A DNA stretch of 64,000 nucleotides from Carnegiea gigantea. Lineage: Eukaryota > Streptophyta > Magnoliopsida > Caryophyllales > Cactaceae. This document shows positions 1 through 10,736 of this stretch, one piece after another. A program made the translations under genes and the position numbers. The stretch spans positions 264,501 through 328,500 of the forward strand of contig JAKOGI010000833.1 of NCBI GenBank assembly GCA_029747015.1, written 5' to 3'. Below the pieces are notes generated by a model. That model did no database searches and was not told where the DNA came from. It saw only the letters and a list, made by a program, of their open reading frames with translations. Each line of letters starts with the position of its first letter. The first letter of the stretch is position 1.

Positions 1-571
1 AACAAGAATCAAAATCAAAAATTAACAAGATAGGTGATAGCATTTACTCATCTTGAGCTTGAAAAAGGAGGTTTAAGTGATGTTTAAAGAGTCTGGGGAG
101 GTGGCTGGTGGCTGGGAGGCATTGGCGGTGGCTGACAGTAGGTAGTGGGTGGCGGTAAGCTAGCTATTTTAGTCATGAATAGTGGTAGCAGAAGCAAAAT
201 AGGGCTGCTATGGGGTTGAAGAAGAAGGAGAGAGAATAGACTTGATATTTTGTAGTAGCTTGTTGGGCCTAAATGGGGCTTAAATGAATTTATGCCTGGA
301 AAGAAAATTAACTGTTGTATGATTAAATTTTTCGTAGCGCGAAATTAAAATTTTGTAATGTTATGAAAAATAATTTAGTCTTTTAATCCATATTTATCAA
401 GGTCTACTATTGATTCACCTAAAATTTGCAATAAATAAAACCCGAATTGTAGAGTGGGGCCCAAATCAAAAATTTTTCCAATCGGGATGATTAAATGCGA
501 TAAATAAATGTGACGAATTTAATTACCATGACTTAATTAAATAAATAAATATGATTTACAATCGTGCTACA
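1..571 (-). mobile_element. Element A: 3' LTR (cut by window edge), Tekay-like Ty3/gypsy
   Basis: The GGTGGCTGGTGGCTGG-rich stretch and the AT-rich tail with repeated AAATAAATAAAT match the U3 parts of the LTRs ending at 18761, 27244, 36249, 44053, 52204 and 56095. The tail ends in CTACA near 571, where the related LTRs end in TTACA. In element orientation (minus) this is the start of the 3' LTR; the rest lies outside the window. A gag fragment follows almost directly, so no polypurine tract or pol remains here. Family assignment is inferred from similarity to the better preserved element B. Confidence 0.7.
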
Positions 572-589
572 ATAAAACTTAACTATAAC

Positions 590-1060
590 TGCTTGAGAAA
601 CTTAGCCCAAATAAGCTTAGGTCCATGTAAGTTATCCTTCACAGTGCTCTGCTAGATATCTGCTTCACTAGCTAGGTAGAAAGTCTTTATGTGCACCTTC
701 TTCTCCTCAGGCACCTTAACAACTGTAAATATTTTCTCTATTCCCCAATCCATTCCTCAAGTTCTACAGGACCAAACTTTCCATAAATCTTAGGGTTGCG
801 TCCAGCTGCCCTATCGGCCAACTTATCAGGTTTAGGGCGAGTTGCACGAGGTACAGTGGGAATCATTTTCAGCAACTTAGCTACCAAATTCTTCTAGTAA
901 TCCTTGCCTTTAACACTACTAGGCACTTCCAGAGCTACTATTGGACTTCCACTAAAGTTTTCCTGGAGGTTCTCGACCACTAAGTTTCCTGACCCTCGAG
1001 CCTCACCTTCATTATTATTCAGATTGTTATTTACAAACTCTAACACACTGAATCACATAA
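590..1060 (-). pseudogene. Element A: gag fragment (Retrotrans_gag type)
   Basis: Read on the minus strand, this stretch matches the N-terminal half of the element B gag at 22860-23260. Shared landmarks are the segment for the dwelling-type LADR...RNP...IYG-like block, the 'W' rich KIF-VV-VPEEK region and the LTSEAYIWW-like region. Frame is broken by several stops and small indels. It lies between the LTR remnant and the leader ORF, and pol is absent, so element A is a deletion derivative. No product is expected. Confidence 0.65.
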
Positions 1061-1451
1061 ACAAAGATTATCTATATTTTCTTAACATTATGACAAAACA
1101 TTAACCATTCAAAATCAAAACACAATTTTAACTCAAACACCACTTTTATTGCATAGATATGAAGATCACCATAAGCATGTTGTAATGTATCATGTCAGCA
1201 CTCCCTTCCTTTTAGCTAGGATTCCCAGTCTATCCCCTTCCTACACATATGAACTTGAGTCAACTACCTAGTCAAATCCATCCCAACCCCAAAAAGAAAA
1301 GGCGGATTACATCATCATAGCTGGTTAGATTAGCCTACATGTATATATCACATATAAATGCAATGTGCAAAAAGAATATCACCTTACACCAGTTATACTG
1401 CATATACAAGAAAAAATAAAATCTAAAACATAAAGTGAAATAAGTAAAACT
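1061..1451 (-). other. Element A: spacer between gag and leader ORF
   Basis: About 390 bases equivalent in position to the spacer at 23333-23766 in element B and 52205-52505 in element C. It contains similar wording (for example a CTAACTAGGTCAA-like block). I see no protein or RNA gene in it. Confidence 0.5.
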
Positions 1452-2077
1452 CTAATGATCCAGAGATGGATCATAGTTTGGATCATAAGAATTATCATCC
1501 TCATCATCAGAGTAGATGCTACTGTCAAACATATCTACATCAGAATCCCCATCATCCTTAAGATCTCCCTCCTACTCCCACAGCTCCTCTTCAAGATGCT
1601 CTTAAGGCTCATATTGCTCGCCATCAGGCTTAATTTCCTCATTTTTCGGCTCAACCTCCTCTACCTTAGGCTTGAACTTCTCCTTCGAACTCAACTCAAT
1701 CAACTTTGGCGTATTCGGTACATTTATAACCACATGAACCTTGCCAAAGGCACGTGAACCCTCCAACAAATAAGAAGCATCCTTTGAGCTGACCCATGGT
1801 AGAGAGGTGGGCGGCTACTAAATTGGTGGTGGAGGGGGGTGGTCCCTGGACAGGGGGAGCTAGAGGTGCAACAATAGGGGGAGGGTACCTAGTGTAGGAT
1901 AGATGTACAGGAGTGACCTGTAAGAAATGCCCCTCAGCTCCAACTCCTCTATCAGCAATAGTTCCTTGGTAATCATGGTCGATTCTCTTAAAATCTAAAA
2001 CCTCTCCCCATCAACACCTGGATCTCTCGTGACCATGAGATCCTGATATCGTAGTCTTAACTCATCCCATGGGCTGG
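1452..2077 (-). pseudogene. Element A: leader ORF upstream of gag, C-terminal part
   Basis: Minus-strand reading from about 2077 down to the stop at 1452-1454 gives the C-terminal two thirds of a protein whose N-terminus lies at 12615-12797; element F was inserted between them. Visible blocks are a helix-like ELLLIEELELRGI segment, a proline-rich middle, a conserved HVVINVPNTPKLIELSS stretch, and a very acidic tail ending DPNYDPSLDH. Matching blocks occur in elements B (23767-24477) and C (52506-53249). Function is unknown; it is not gag or pol. A few in-frame stops are present, including one after ERF and one in the acidic tail. Confidence 0.7.
2073..2077. repeat. Target-site duplication, left, element F (GCTGG)
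   Basis: GCTGG here and GCTGA at 12615-12619 flank element F, four of five bases identical. Ty3/gypsy integrases usually make 5-bp duplications. Confidence 0.6.
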
Positions 2078-3101
2078 TTATGGGGAGCAAACTTTGAGGC
2101 GCAACCTCCTTATCAACATCAAGGTTTGGATTCGACTTAGGCCCTTAATCACCAATGAGAGTGATACCTAAGTACTTGGCTCTCCAAAGTTCTTATTGGT
2201 TTGGGAGTCTTGAGGGGCCCTAAAGTAAGCCTAGAAAAGGTGGAATGGCACTTAGTAGCATAAATAAGGATCCTAGCTATTTTATCTCTAAGTCACCCTA
2301 TTTTATCTTACTTCTTTGTTCTGGGCAATAGGATCTATTTTGGGTAAATTTGCACGGATCGATAGCCGCAAATGTTTATTTTCTAACAAGCCCAAAAGTA
2401 TTATCAAATTCTAAGAATGGAGCAAGTTATGGGGTTTTAATCGAGCCATGGTCAATGTAGGAGCTGGAGGCGCACGTGTTTGCTCAAGGATTTATTTGGG
2501 TTATAAAATGGGAGAATTAAGGGCCCAAACTTGGTGGGTAGCTGATAGACTCTTCTAGAAGGCTCTCATAAAAATCTCCACCGTAATCTCCTCCATTTAG
2601 ATAAGTGAATGACATTACAAATGGGAAGGAATGTGCAGCAAAATTCCAGCACACTAATATCCCTAGTGGTTCTCTTTTAATTGTACAATTAGCTTGCGTT
2701 TCATTGGACAAAATCCTTGTAATGTTATTGGAAAGTACTAAGCTTGGGGAAGGGGGTATCTTGCCATTTAATTCCTCATCTCTTGTGTTACATTTAGCTT
2801 TTGATCATTATGAATGAATGAAAAGGCTAGAAGTTATTTTCTCTCTCAAAATCTCTTATCTTTATCTCTTACTAGAGTGGTAATTTAGAGTCATCCCTTT
2901 TATATTAATCCATGGTGCTTAGGATTTAGGAGATTAATTGGCGGGTTGTTTATCTTGGTGCTCTTACAAGAATCAAAGAGTTTCTTCTTGATTTGGGAAT
3001 TCCTCCATTTAGGTGTTTTAGAAGTGTTCATCCTATTGGGTCTTCATTGGATGATTAAGCCTTCATTTGGCTAAATGGTTTTATAATCTAGATCCACTTC
3101 A
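2078..3101 (+). repeat. Element F: 5' LTR
   Basis: Matches 11550-12614 over its whole length (shared CAACCTCCTTATCAAC, AAGTACTTGGCTCTCCAAAG, CATTATGAATGAATGAAAAGG and GGGAATTCCTCCATTT). It ends in CTTCA directly before the primer binding site. The first bases are diverged: TTATGG here, TGATGA in the right copy. Confidence 0.85.
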
Positions 3102-3103
3102 GT

Positions 3104-3114
3104 TGGTATCAGAG
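3104..3114 (+). other. Element F: primer binding site (tRNA-Met)
   Basis: TGGTATCAGAG two bases after the LTR end is the usual plant LTR-retrotransposon primer site, complementary to the 3' end of initiator tRNA-Met. It fixes the element orientation as plus. Confidence 0.85.
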
Positions 3115-3617
3115 TACAAGGATCCTCCAAGAGTAAGCATCAAATCCTCACACTTTGTGATTGGAATTTATTGTTTGAGTTCTTGCTTTGTTATTTTGAG
3201 ATTTGGGTACTCTCTACTCCACCTTCTTGTCTTGGCCTCCTTAAAGAGCCCAAGCACTCTTCCGTGCTTATTTTTCAATCTAAAGCCCTAAAAACTCACA
3301 TTTGATTTCTTCACAAAATTCCTCTTTTAGTTCACGAAGAACCCCCAAAATAGCCCAAACATAATCCCCAACCAAAACACAATCCAAAAACTCCACAAAA
3401 AAGCCGAAACACTTGCCCATGCCAAACTAGAATTTTTGTACGGTCTGACCATGCCCCCTCTTTGCCCAGAAAAAATTTTGCAGCTTTTTAGCACGACCAC
3501 CCCGTGTTGCAACATACGACTGTGCTCCCCTATTTTTGGCCCGCGCTCCCTCTGGCATGACCGCGCCACCTTTTCTCAAACACTTAATCTTCTTCCTTCT
3601 CTTGTCTACCTTCAATC
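3115..3617 (+). other. Element F: untranslated leader
   Basis: About 500 bases between primer site and gag start, with no coding pattern that I trust on either strand. Short open frames here lack any recognisable motif. Confidence 0.5.
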
Positions 3618-4660
3618 ATGTCTAATAATACAGAACCTTCTCAACCTAGAGGCATCTCTCTAGAGTCAGCCCATGAAATGAGGAGAGACAAGGCCATAAT
3701 TGACCTTTAAGAACAAGTGAGAAAACTCACCATGAAGCTAGAGCGAGTTAAGTGATTCGAACGATAAGTTCCCCAACCTAGGGAGCTTGATGTCAACCCC
3801 ATTGACATTGCCTACTCTTCTTCTCACAAGGACTATAGGATCAGGGCAATTGGGGTAGAGGTCAGCCTAGAGATGATCTTAGTGACCTCAAGGTTGAGGC
3901 ACAGGAGTTTCATGGCAAGTTCAAATTGAAAAACTACATTGATTGGGTGCAAGCAATTGAGAGGATCATTGAACTCAGGGAGTGCAATGATGAAAAGGCC
4001 TTCAAGTTGGTCATTCTCAAATTAAAGGGGTATGCCTCCTTATGGTATGAGACCTTGAAGAAGAATAGAGCTAGGCAAACTAAGTCTAAGATTAAGACTT
4101 CATCCAAGCTCAAGAAACTCACGGAGAAGAGGTTCCTACCTCTCTCATACAAGTAAGAGCTCTATCTCAAGATTGCCACCCTTAGCCAAGAGAATCTCTA
4201 GCTGGAGGAATACATTTGAGAATTTGAGTAACTCCATGTGAGAGTTGGCTTGAATAAAGACAATGAGCTTATTATTGCTAGGTTTATTAAGGGACTTTCT
4301 CCTAGCATAGCTCACGAGATAGAACTACAATTGTATTTATTTTTCAATGATGTTTTTCACCTCACAATCAAGATCGAGAAACAACTTAAGGGTAGAAAGC
4401 CCTTCACAACGCCTTCCCCTTCTCGGCCTTAATGCACATCATGGAGTTTCCCTTCTTATAATAAGGGTGACACTACTCCTACACCTATCAAGGCCTCAGA
4501 TGAGGGTAAAGGAATTAGTATTGAACCTCCCAAGAGGTTGGAGGGAAAGAAGTGCTTCAAATACCATGGCTATGGATACTTCCAAGCAGATTGTCCTAAT
4601 CAAAGGATCCTCTTTATTAGAGAGGTGAAAGAATCCAAGCTCTAGAGGAAGAAACTAGTG
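3618..4660 (+). pseudogene. Element F: gag (capsid + zinc knuckle), broken
   Basis: The start at 3618 opens MSNNTEPSQPRG and is followed by stops at short intervals. The capsid-like Retrotrans_gag region is clear at 3926-4156 (IDWVQAIERIIEL, LKLKGYASLWYE) and at 4230-4430 (RFIKGLSPSIAHEIEL). Near 4549-4600 the CCHC zinc knuckle reads CFKYHGYGYFQADC, so the second cysteine and the histidine are both tyrosine. Several stops look like C-to-T changes of CAG, CGA and CAA codons. Gag would package element RNA into cytoplasmic virus-like particles; this copy cannot. Confidence 0.8.
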
Positions 4661-4779
4661 AAGAAGAGTTTGAAGAGGAAGATCACACCTTAGTCACTCC
4701 AGATGTTGGAGAGCTATTGATGACCTGAAGAGCCCTCCATGCCGAAGAAGTTCCCCTTGAACCTACTCAAAAGGAGCAA

Positions 4780-5316
4780 ATCTTCCGCACTCGATGTACT
4801 ATTGGATGCAAAGTGTGTGAGCTTATTATCGATAGAGGTAGTTACGCCAATGTGGCTTCCATGACTCTCATTAACAAGCTACAAGTCCCCACCAAGGTGC
4901 ATCCCACCCCTTATACTCTTCCATGGCTCAAGCAAGAAAGCAAGGTTACCATTTCTAAACAAGCCCTTATCTCTTTTTCCATTGGTCCTTATTGTGGTGA
5001 GGTCCTTTATGATATTCTTCCTATGGATGCTTGTCATATATTGCTTATTCGACCTTGGTTGTATGATAGCCACGTGATGCATGATGGGCATGCCAACACA
5101 TATGCCCTTAAGGTCAAGGGACATAGCATCACTTTGACCCCCCTTCCACCATCCAAACCTCTCAAAATTAAACCGAGGAATGAAAGTGAGAAAAGCCTCT
5201 TTATGAGTGAGACACGGGTGGAGAGAGCCATTGGTAAGAGCAGGTCTTTATTTACCTTACTTTTGGTTGAATCAAACACTAGTGAGGAAGTGAAGCCTTT
5301 ACACCCTCTTGCTTAA
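4780..5316 (+). pseudogene. Element F: aspartic protease region
   Basis: The frame at 4813-5316 encodes a retropepsin-like domain: CELIIDRGSYANVAS holds the active-site triad position, where the usual D-S/T-G reads D-R-G. It is followed by a PWLKQ segment, VLYDILPMDACHILL and RPWLYDSHVMHDG, the typical order for plant Ty3/gypsy protease. The frame stops at 5314-5316 just before the RT region, where the intact polyprotein would run on. The protease would cut Gag-Pol during particle maturation; the altered triad makes this copy inactive. Confidence 0.8.
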
Positions 5317-5322
5317 TCACTC

Positions 5323-5737
5323 TTGAGAGAGTTTGGGGATGTTTTTCCCAACAATCTACCACTAAGACTCCCTTATATAAGAGGAATTGAGCATCAAATT
5401 GATCTCTTATTGGGCGCTTGTTTGCGTAACAAGCCGGCTTATAGGTGTAATCCTAATGAGTCGAAAGAGCTCCAAAGACAAGTCGAAGAGGTGCTTAATC
5501 GTGCATATATTAGGGAGAGTTTGAGTCCTCACTCAGTTCCTACTCTTTTGGTATATAAGAAGGATGGTACATGGTGTATGTGTGTGGATTCTATGGCCAT
5601 CAACACTATCACCATTAAGTACCGGTTTCCTATTCCACGATTAGATGACATGCTTGATGAGTTGCATGAGTCCAAGGTCTTTTCCAAGATTGCCCTTCGG
5701 AGTGGTTATCATCAAATTCGAACGAAAGAAGGAGATT
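5323..5737 (+). pseudogene. Element F: reverse transcriptase, N-terminal half
   Basis: Encodes RT fingers and palm: HQIDLLLGA, VEEVLNRAYIRESLSPHS, VYKKDGTWCMCVDS, then RFPIPRLDDMLDELHESKVF and SGYHQIRTKEGD. The catalytic Asp of the SKIDL-type motif is changed (SKIAL). The frame ends at a TAA at the edge of the target duplication made by element G; the right copy of the duplication still shows GAA. The remaining RT continues at 10726 after the transposon, which proves that G landed inside this gene. Confidence 0.85.
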
Positions 5738-5748
5738 AATGGAAAATG
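5738..5748. repeat. Target-site duplication of element G, left (AATGGAAAATG)
   Basis: An 11-bp direct repeat with 10726-10736, one copy on each side of the TIR-bounded insertion. Mutator-like elements make 9-11 bp duplications. Confidence 0.85.
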
Positions 5749-5936
5749 AGTTTTTGGGTCAGCATGCCACTGACTTTTTAAAGGTTTCTAATATGCCACT
5801 GACATTTAAAACAAGTCTAATGTGCCACTGAGAAAATATAAGTGTCTAATATGCCACTACTAGGCTCTGCAGACTGGCTACAATAGGTAAACTAGGATAA
5901 GAGGGGAAAAAAAAGAAAAAAAAAGCTTCAATTGTA
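5749..5936 (+). repeat. Element G: left terminal inverted repeat
   Basis: Matches the reverse complement of 10538-10725, from AGTTTTTGGGTCAGC through GCCACTACTAGG to the A-rich AGCTTCAATT. It contains four direct repeats centred on ATGCCACTGA/C at spacings of about 30 bp (see findings), which could be transposase binding sites. Confidence 0.88.
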
Positions 5937-6115
5937 AGCCTTAAAAGGCTCAATTTAAGCCCCTCCCAAACTCTCCCTCCATTGTTCATCTTCTCCCCTA
6001 ACCTAAGAACCCCTCCCCTGAACCAAATCCTAGAAATCCGTCTTCTATTCCAGGTAAGAACTCGGTAAATTAAACTCCTTCTTACAATCGATGCTTGATT
6101 TCGCAACCCAATATC

Positions 6116-6583
6116 ATGTCTGGTTCAGCGACACGAAGCCCAAGTCACGCGTGTAGATCATGACCTTGCTTTTCCGATTGTGAGATGCTCTGCAATTGTG
6201 GTTTCAGATGCATGATTATTACTAGTATGACTATGAAGAATCCGATTCGAACGTATGCCAGATGAAAACGTTTTGATAAGCCTAAGGGATGTGATTGTTT
6301 TGAATGGGTGGATGATTCCCTCTGTGACAAAGTGAGGTCGAATGTGGTTAGTTTGATGACGAGAAATGATAGTTTGCTTGTGGAGAATGAGCAGATGATG
6401 AAGCTTTTGAAGGATTAGGAATGTGACCAAAAAAAATTGGCAAGAATAAAGGAAAAGAATGTGGTCTTGAAGATGGAGGTGAAAGCCTACCATAACAGAG
6501 AGAGGTTGGTGCTTTGGGCTATGTTGCTGTTTGTTATGATTATTGCAGCTGGCTATGTTGCTGGTGCTAGGAGAAGGATGTAA
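6116..6583 (+). pseudogene. Element G: GRF-type zinc finger protein with C-terminal membrane segment
   Basis: One frame of 156 codons from ATG 6116 to TAA 6581-6583, with three in-frame stops (TGA, TGA, TAG) and no frameshift. Residues about 28-67 form a GRF-type zinc finger: CNCG, then MKNPIRTYAR, then GCDCFEWVDD. One stop falls where the family has its third cysteine. A coiled-coil-like stretch follows (about 85-125, rich in E, K, M, L), then a hydrophobic segment near residues 134-150 (LWAMLLFVMIIAAGYVAGA) ending in RRRM. This matches the plant GRF family of small proteins often found in or beside MULEs. The gene points toward the transposase gene. Function in transposition is unknown. Confidence 0.8.
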
Positions 6584-7590
6584 AGGACTGCTATGCTGAT
6601 AGGGTAGGAAAGTTAGGAATTTTTAGTGTAAAATTTGATTTTGGCAATGCTCTGATTTAGGTTGGATGCTTTTATGGGATGATTTGGGTTGCATGTTGTG
6701 ATTTAGGTAATTTAGATATGTTAGGTAGTGGTGATATTACAAAGACTCAAATTTGATATGTTAAAAACCACAAGCTATTGTCTTGAAATTTAGATATGGT
6801 AGCAACTGTAGTAATGGTCTTCAAATGACCACAGAAATGTATTTTGTAAAGAATTGAATGGAAGGTATTTTATATTGTTGTTTCCATATGTTGATATATT
6901 TTACAAAGAAATAAACACTGCTAAAACAGATGCTACAACCGAATTGTAACTAAATTTACAGCATGTTATAAGTAGGAAACTGTGGAATTTATAGCCTTAA
7001 AATGTGAGCAGCAAACTATCGAATGCTACAACAGAATTACAGCTAAAAACAGACCAAAAATTATGAGCAAGAAACTGATCTGCATTTACACCAAGCAAAT
7101 AATGTGCATTTACTAAACATACCATGTCTAAGAAATACAGCCCCACTAAACAGACCATGTCTGAACTTATAACACAATTATAACTAAAAACAGACTAAAA
7201 ATTAATGAAGAACAGAGCTTCACTTAAAGAATAGTTCAAATTGTCGTTTACAAAAAAGAAGCCTCAGTTCAGATTTGGGAGGTCATACATCCCAAATTAT
7301 AGAAGTTGTGCTCTCTTGCGTTGGAATACACTCCCTGGTTTGAGAGTTCCTTGGTGCTCTCTTGCTTGGGAGCTTCCCCAATTGATGATGAAAAAAAGCA
7401 TTACTAGTAGCATTACTAGTAACATAATCAGTTGTGTGACTAATAGAAACATTGGCAACAGCAGCTTCGAATGGAGCACTTAGCTCAATTGCAACAACAG
7501 TAATTGAGGAAGCTGAAGTTAGTGGCTGGAAAAAATAAATTAATAAGACATTAACATAAAGTCAATGAGGCACAAAGGTAAAAATGTCAA
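6584..7590 (+). other. Element G: non-coding stretch between the two genes
   Basis: AT-rich DNA with loose repeats of a CTACAACxGAATTxxAxCTAAA motif near 6940, 7023 and 7170. This is presumably the 3' untranslated regions of the two convergent genes. I see no further gene. Confidence 0.5.
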
Positions 7591-7593
7591 GAT

Positions 7594-10048
7594 TCTTAGC
7601 ACCTTATGCTCGCATGTCTTCTCGCTATGGCCATAGCTGCCACAAGTAGAGCACTCAACTATCCCTCCAGCTCTAGATACAGTTCGATACGGCATACGAG
7701 ATCTTGTTTCCCTTCCACTAACCTCCTTTTAAAACTATAGTAACCTCTCTTTTTCTTTTTGAATTTAGGGGCAATAATGGTATCATGTTTTGATGGAGCC
7801 GACACGTTTGAACCATTGCATGGTTGCAACGTATGTAAGTGTTTCTTAGCATCTCGACACTATAGTAGCCATGGATAAATGGGGTTAGATTTAATTTCTC
7901 CTCTCTCCTCACTGCTAAGGCATGACAATAAGGAATTCCACTCAACAACCATGCTCCACGAGTCCAAGTCTTTCCCAATATGTCCACCACAAATCCTTCA
8001 CTACCATGCTTGACATCGTACATACCATTGCCTCCTGGGAAACATGCCACCATCGTGATTGATTTTTCTCCTTTTCTATCTTCTTCAAAATTATAGGACA
8101 TACCGATAGATCTAAATGGTAAGCTATCTTTTTCTTTGATGCAATCCTTGTCATGATTGAACAAAAGATGTGTTCCAGCATGGTTACAATAGGCTTAAAC
8201 CTATGCTTTATAATGAATGCATTAAAGATCTCAGCCATGTTGTTGTCAACTGACTCACATTTGGCATATTCTTTGAAGAAAACCCTATAAAAATGCCTGG
8301 GATCCTTATTTTCTAATAATTGCCATGCACTAATATCCAGATTTGGCATTTCCTTCACATGTTTGTTGTAGTCAACTTCATTGGATGACTTCACTATTTT
8401 TTAAAACACATCTCTAAACTGCAACCCTTTGTATTTCTTCCTTTGATTTGTATATACATACTGTGCACATAATCTATGCTCAGCCTGAGGTAAGAAATGT
8501 GCAATTGCATCGGCTAGACCCTAAACAACAAATAACAACATCAATCTCATTAACTATGAACATAAAATAACCATATGTCGGGTAACTCTTAAAAAATAAT
8601 ATCTCATTACCTTCTGTTGGTTTGAAATTAAGTCCATCCGACTCCATCCCCCATATCTAAGTCATCATGTAAGAACTGTATAGACCACAACCATGTCTCC
8701 TTACTCTCCCACATGTACCATGCCCCAAGCAATGGGTACATCTGGTTGTTGGCATCCCGACCAACAGCACATAGCACTTGGCTATTCCAAGGCCCCTTTA
8801 AGAAACATCCATCCAAAGAGAGCACTTTTCTACATCCATCTAAAGAATCCTCTCTTTAAAGCACCAGGGCAAATATAGATACTCTTGAAAATGTGAATCT
8901 CTGTTTGTACATCGATCTTCACAGTAGAACCTACGTTCTTCTGTAGGAGCTTAGCAGCGTATGATCTTATCATGCCAAACTATTGACTATAATCCCCTAG
9001 GATGGGTGTCAAAGCTTTCGCTCGAGTCCTTACCCATGTGAACATCGATGGCTTATAGTTATGCTTCTTTTCCACAATATTCCATAGCTCTTTCAAACTC
9101 AAACTTGGCTAAAATCTAAACTTCTCCGACCAATCACTGGAAATCCTCCTCATACCCCTCTTAAAACTTTAAGGTACACAAGAATGAGGACTAGACATGT
9201 TCTTACTTTAAAACGATTTCTCTCCTTGCAGTCTTGAAGCAAATAAAGTCCACTCACACCCCCTGCTTTACAAACTAAATACAGTCTGCCTGTATGACTC
9301 TTCATCGTCCTCAAACCATATCCACTTTGATAATCTTCAATGGCTTCCTTAAGTTGCTTTTTATCCACAAACATCATACCCACTTCTAAATGCATCCCAT
9401 CTTTTGTTGTCCTTTCCTTGTAATGAGAGTACATGGTTGTCCTTCTCTTTTTACCTTTCTACTTTCATCGTTACCATCTTCACCTATTTCACTATTGGGT
9501 GGGTTATTTGCATCATCTGAATCTTGGTAATTTATCTAAATATCATCAAAGACATTACCCCCACTTATGAACTCAACTCCTTCGTCGCTGAGTGCTTTTA
9601 AATCGGCAATATAATCCTTGTCTAATTTTTGTTTTTTCTTTATTATTCTAGCAGCTTCTTTATCATCAACATCCGACCCATACTCTTTAAAATCATCATC
9701 AACCATTGCATCACTATCACCACTATCTGACTTTGCCTCATCATTATGCTCAACATACAAACAAACATACTACAAAATTGAGCCTAAAAGACATAGCCCA
9801 TTCACGTTAGTCTCACTGCTGATTTCCACTAAGCTCTCCTCAAAGCCTAAATTAGGGTTGCTAAGATAGATAGCTTTAATATTTCTCTTTAAGTAGCCCA
9901 ATGCAACAATATTATCTCTAATGTTGTCAACACTAAGCTTTTTCACATCACTTTCAAACTCACTGATATCTCCCTCATAATACACCAAATGGGGCATCCT
10001 TTCAAAACCACCACTATGATATACATGTGACAGTACCTTTTTTGACAT
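7594..10048 (-). pseudogene. Element G: MuDR/MULE transposase (MuDR, DDE, SWIM, zinc knuckle)
   Basis: Minus-strand gene starting near 10048 (MSKKVLSHVYHSGG). In order: an acidic N-terminal region (9536-9760), the MuDR N-terminal DNA-binding domain at 9150-9434 (DGMHLEVGMMFVDKKQLKEA, YGLRTMKSHTG), and the MULE DDE domain at about 7942-8825. The DDE domain shows LSLDGCFLKG with the first Asp, DDLDMGDG with the second, and VDNNMAEIFNAFI with the Glu. A degenerate SWIM motif (WLLSGIPYCHALA, first CxC lost) and a CCHC knuckle (CSTCGSYGHSEKTC, near 7640-7680) follow. At least four frame changes and several stops show decay. One intron is recognisable at 8521-8610. An intact enzyme would bind the TIRs and cut and insert the element in the nucleus. 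Confidence 0.88.
8521..8610 (-). other. Probable GT-AG intron in the MULE transposase
   Basis: On the minus strand the 90-base stretch begins GTAATGAGAT after CAACAGAAG and ends TTGTTTAG before GGTCTAGCCGATGC. Joining the flanks restores continuous transposase-like coding from QQK into GLADAIAHFLPQAEHRLCA. The intron is AT-rich, as plant introns are. Confidence 0.65.
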
Positions 10049-10537
10049 TCTGCAAGGAACAGATAAGAGTTAGGGGTTTAACTTGTTCATGATCGTATTG
10101 CAACATATTTAACTTGTTCTTTTGATTATTAAGACAATCAATCCATCATGGTGCAACTAACAGAAGCCTTTTCCATCAAACATAATCCATATATATATAT
10201 CAAACATAAAACCATCAAACCATCAAACATAAACTAATAGTTCACCATCCACATATCAAGCATGTTTCTTTATATTAGTACAATGCAACCAACAGATTTG
10301 GATCAAATAAGCATCCACAAATTCGCATTTAAGCACATATATGTATTGATCAATGCATTTGTAGGAGTTCTTTCTGATTAAAGATGAGCAAATTCGGACA
10401 ATATAATATAAAATTGCGCCGATTACTTCCACTGTAATTATCTACAAATTAGCAAGCATGATTTTAGGGTTTACGAAAACCACAGTTTAGGCCTTCAGAG
10501 TATAGGCGCAAATGAGGAAGGAGGGAATATGTTTCAA
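10049..10537 (-). other. Element G: transposase 5' flank
   Basis: AT-rich sequence between the transposase start and the right TIR, with repeats of CATCAAACATAA and a TATATATATATC run near 10190. It probably holds promoter and 5' leader, but I can mark no specific site. Confidence 0.4.
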
Positions 10538-10725
10538 TATAAATTGAAGCCTTTTTTTCTTATTTTTCTCTTATCTCGGTTTACCTGTTGTAGCCGGTTT
10601 GCAGGGCCCAGTAGTGGCATATTAGACACCTTATATTTTCTCGGTGGCACATTAGACTTGTTTTAAACCTTAGTGGCATATTAGAAACCTTTAAAAAGGT
10701 CAGTGGCATGCTGACAAAAAAACTG
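10538..10725 (-). repeat. Element G: right terminal inverted repeat
   Basis: Reverse complement of the left TIR: from CTTATCTCGGTTTACC and GCCCAGTAGTGGCATATTAG to GCATGCTGACAAAAAAACTG. It carries the same array of CCACTGA-type repeats in inverse order. Confidence 0.88.
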
Positions 10726-10736
10726 AATGGAAAATG

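Larger units (their letters stand above)
5749..10725 (-). mobile_element. Element G: Mutator-like DNA transposon (MULE), 4.98 kb
   Basis: Long terminal inverted repeats of about 185 bp bound this insertion, flanked by an 11-bp duplication of RT coding sequence. Inside are a minus-strand MuDR-type transposase (about 7594-10048) and a convergent plus-strand GRF-zinc-finger gene (6116-6583). The layout resembles autonomous plant MULEs, which commonly carry a second gene. Both genes have stops or frameshifts, so the copy is probably dead. It is the youngest layer of the A-F-G nest. Confidence 0.92.

Noticed and set aside
2605..2817. Plus-strand open frame of 70 codons in the F LTR, with a similar one at 12118-12330
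   Set aside because: It lies fully inside the LTR in both copies and simply repeats because the LTRs repeat; no protein motif.
3327..3663. Overlapping open frames on both strands in the F leader
   Set aside because: Untranslated leader between primer site and gag; no motif and no support from position.
7241..7483. Plus-strand open frame opposite the end of the MULE transposase
   Set aside because: Shadow in a region of transposase tail and 3' flank; composition and motifs do not support a gene.
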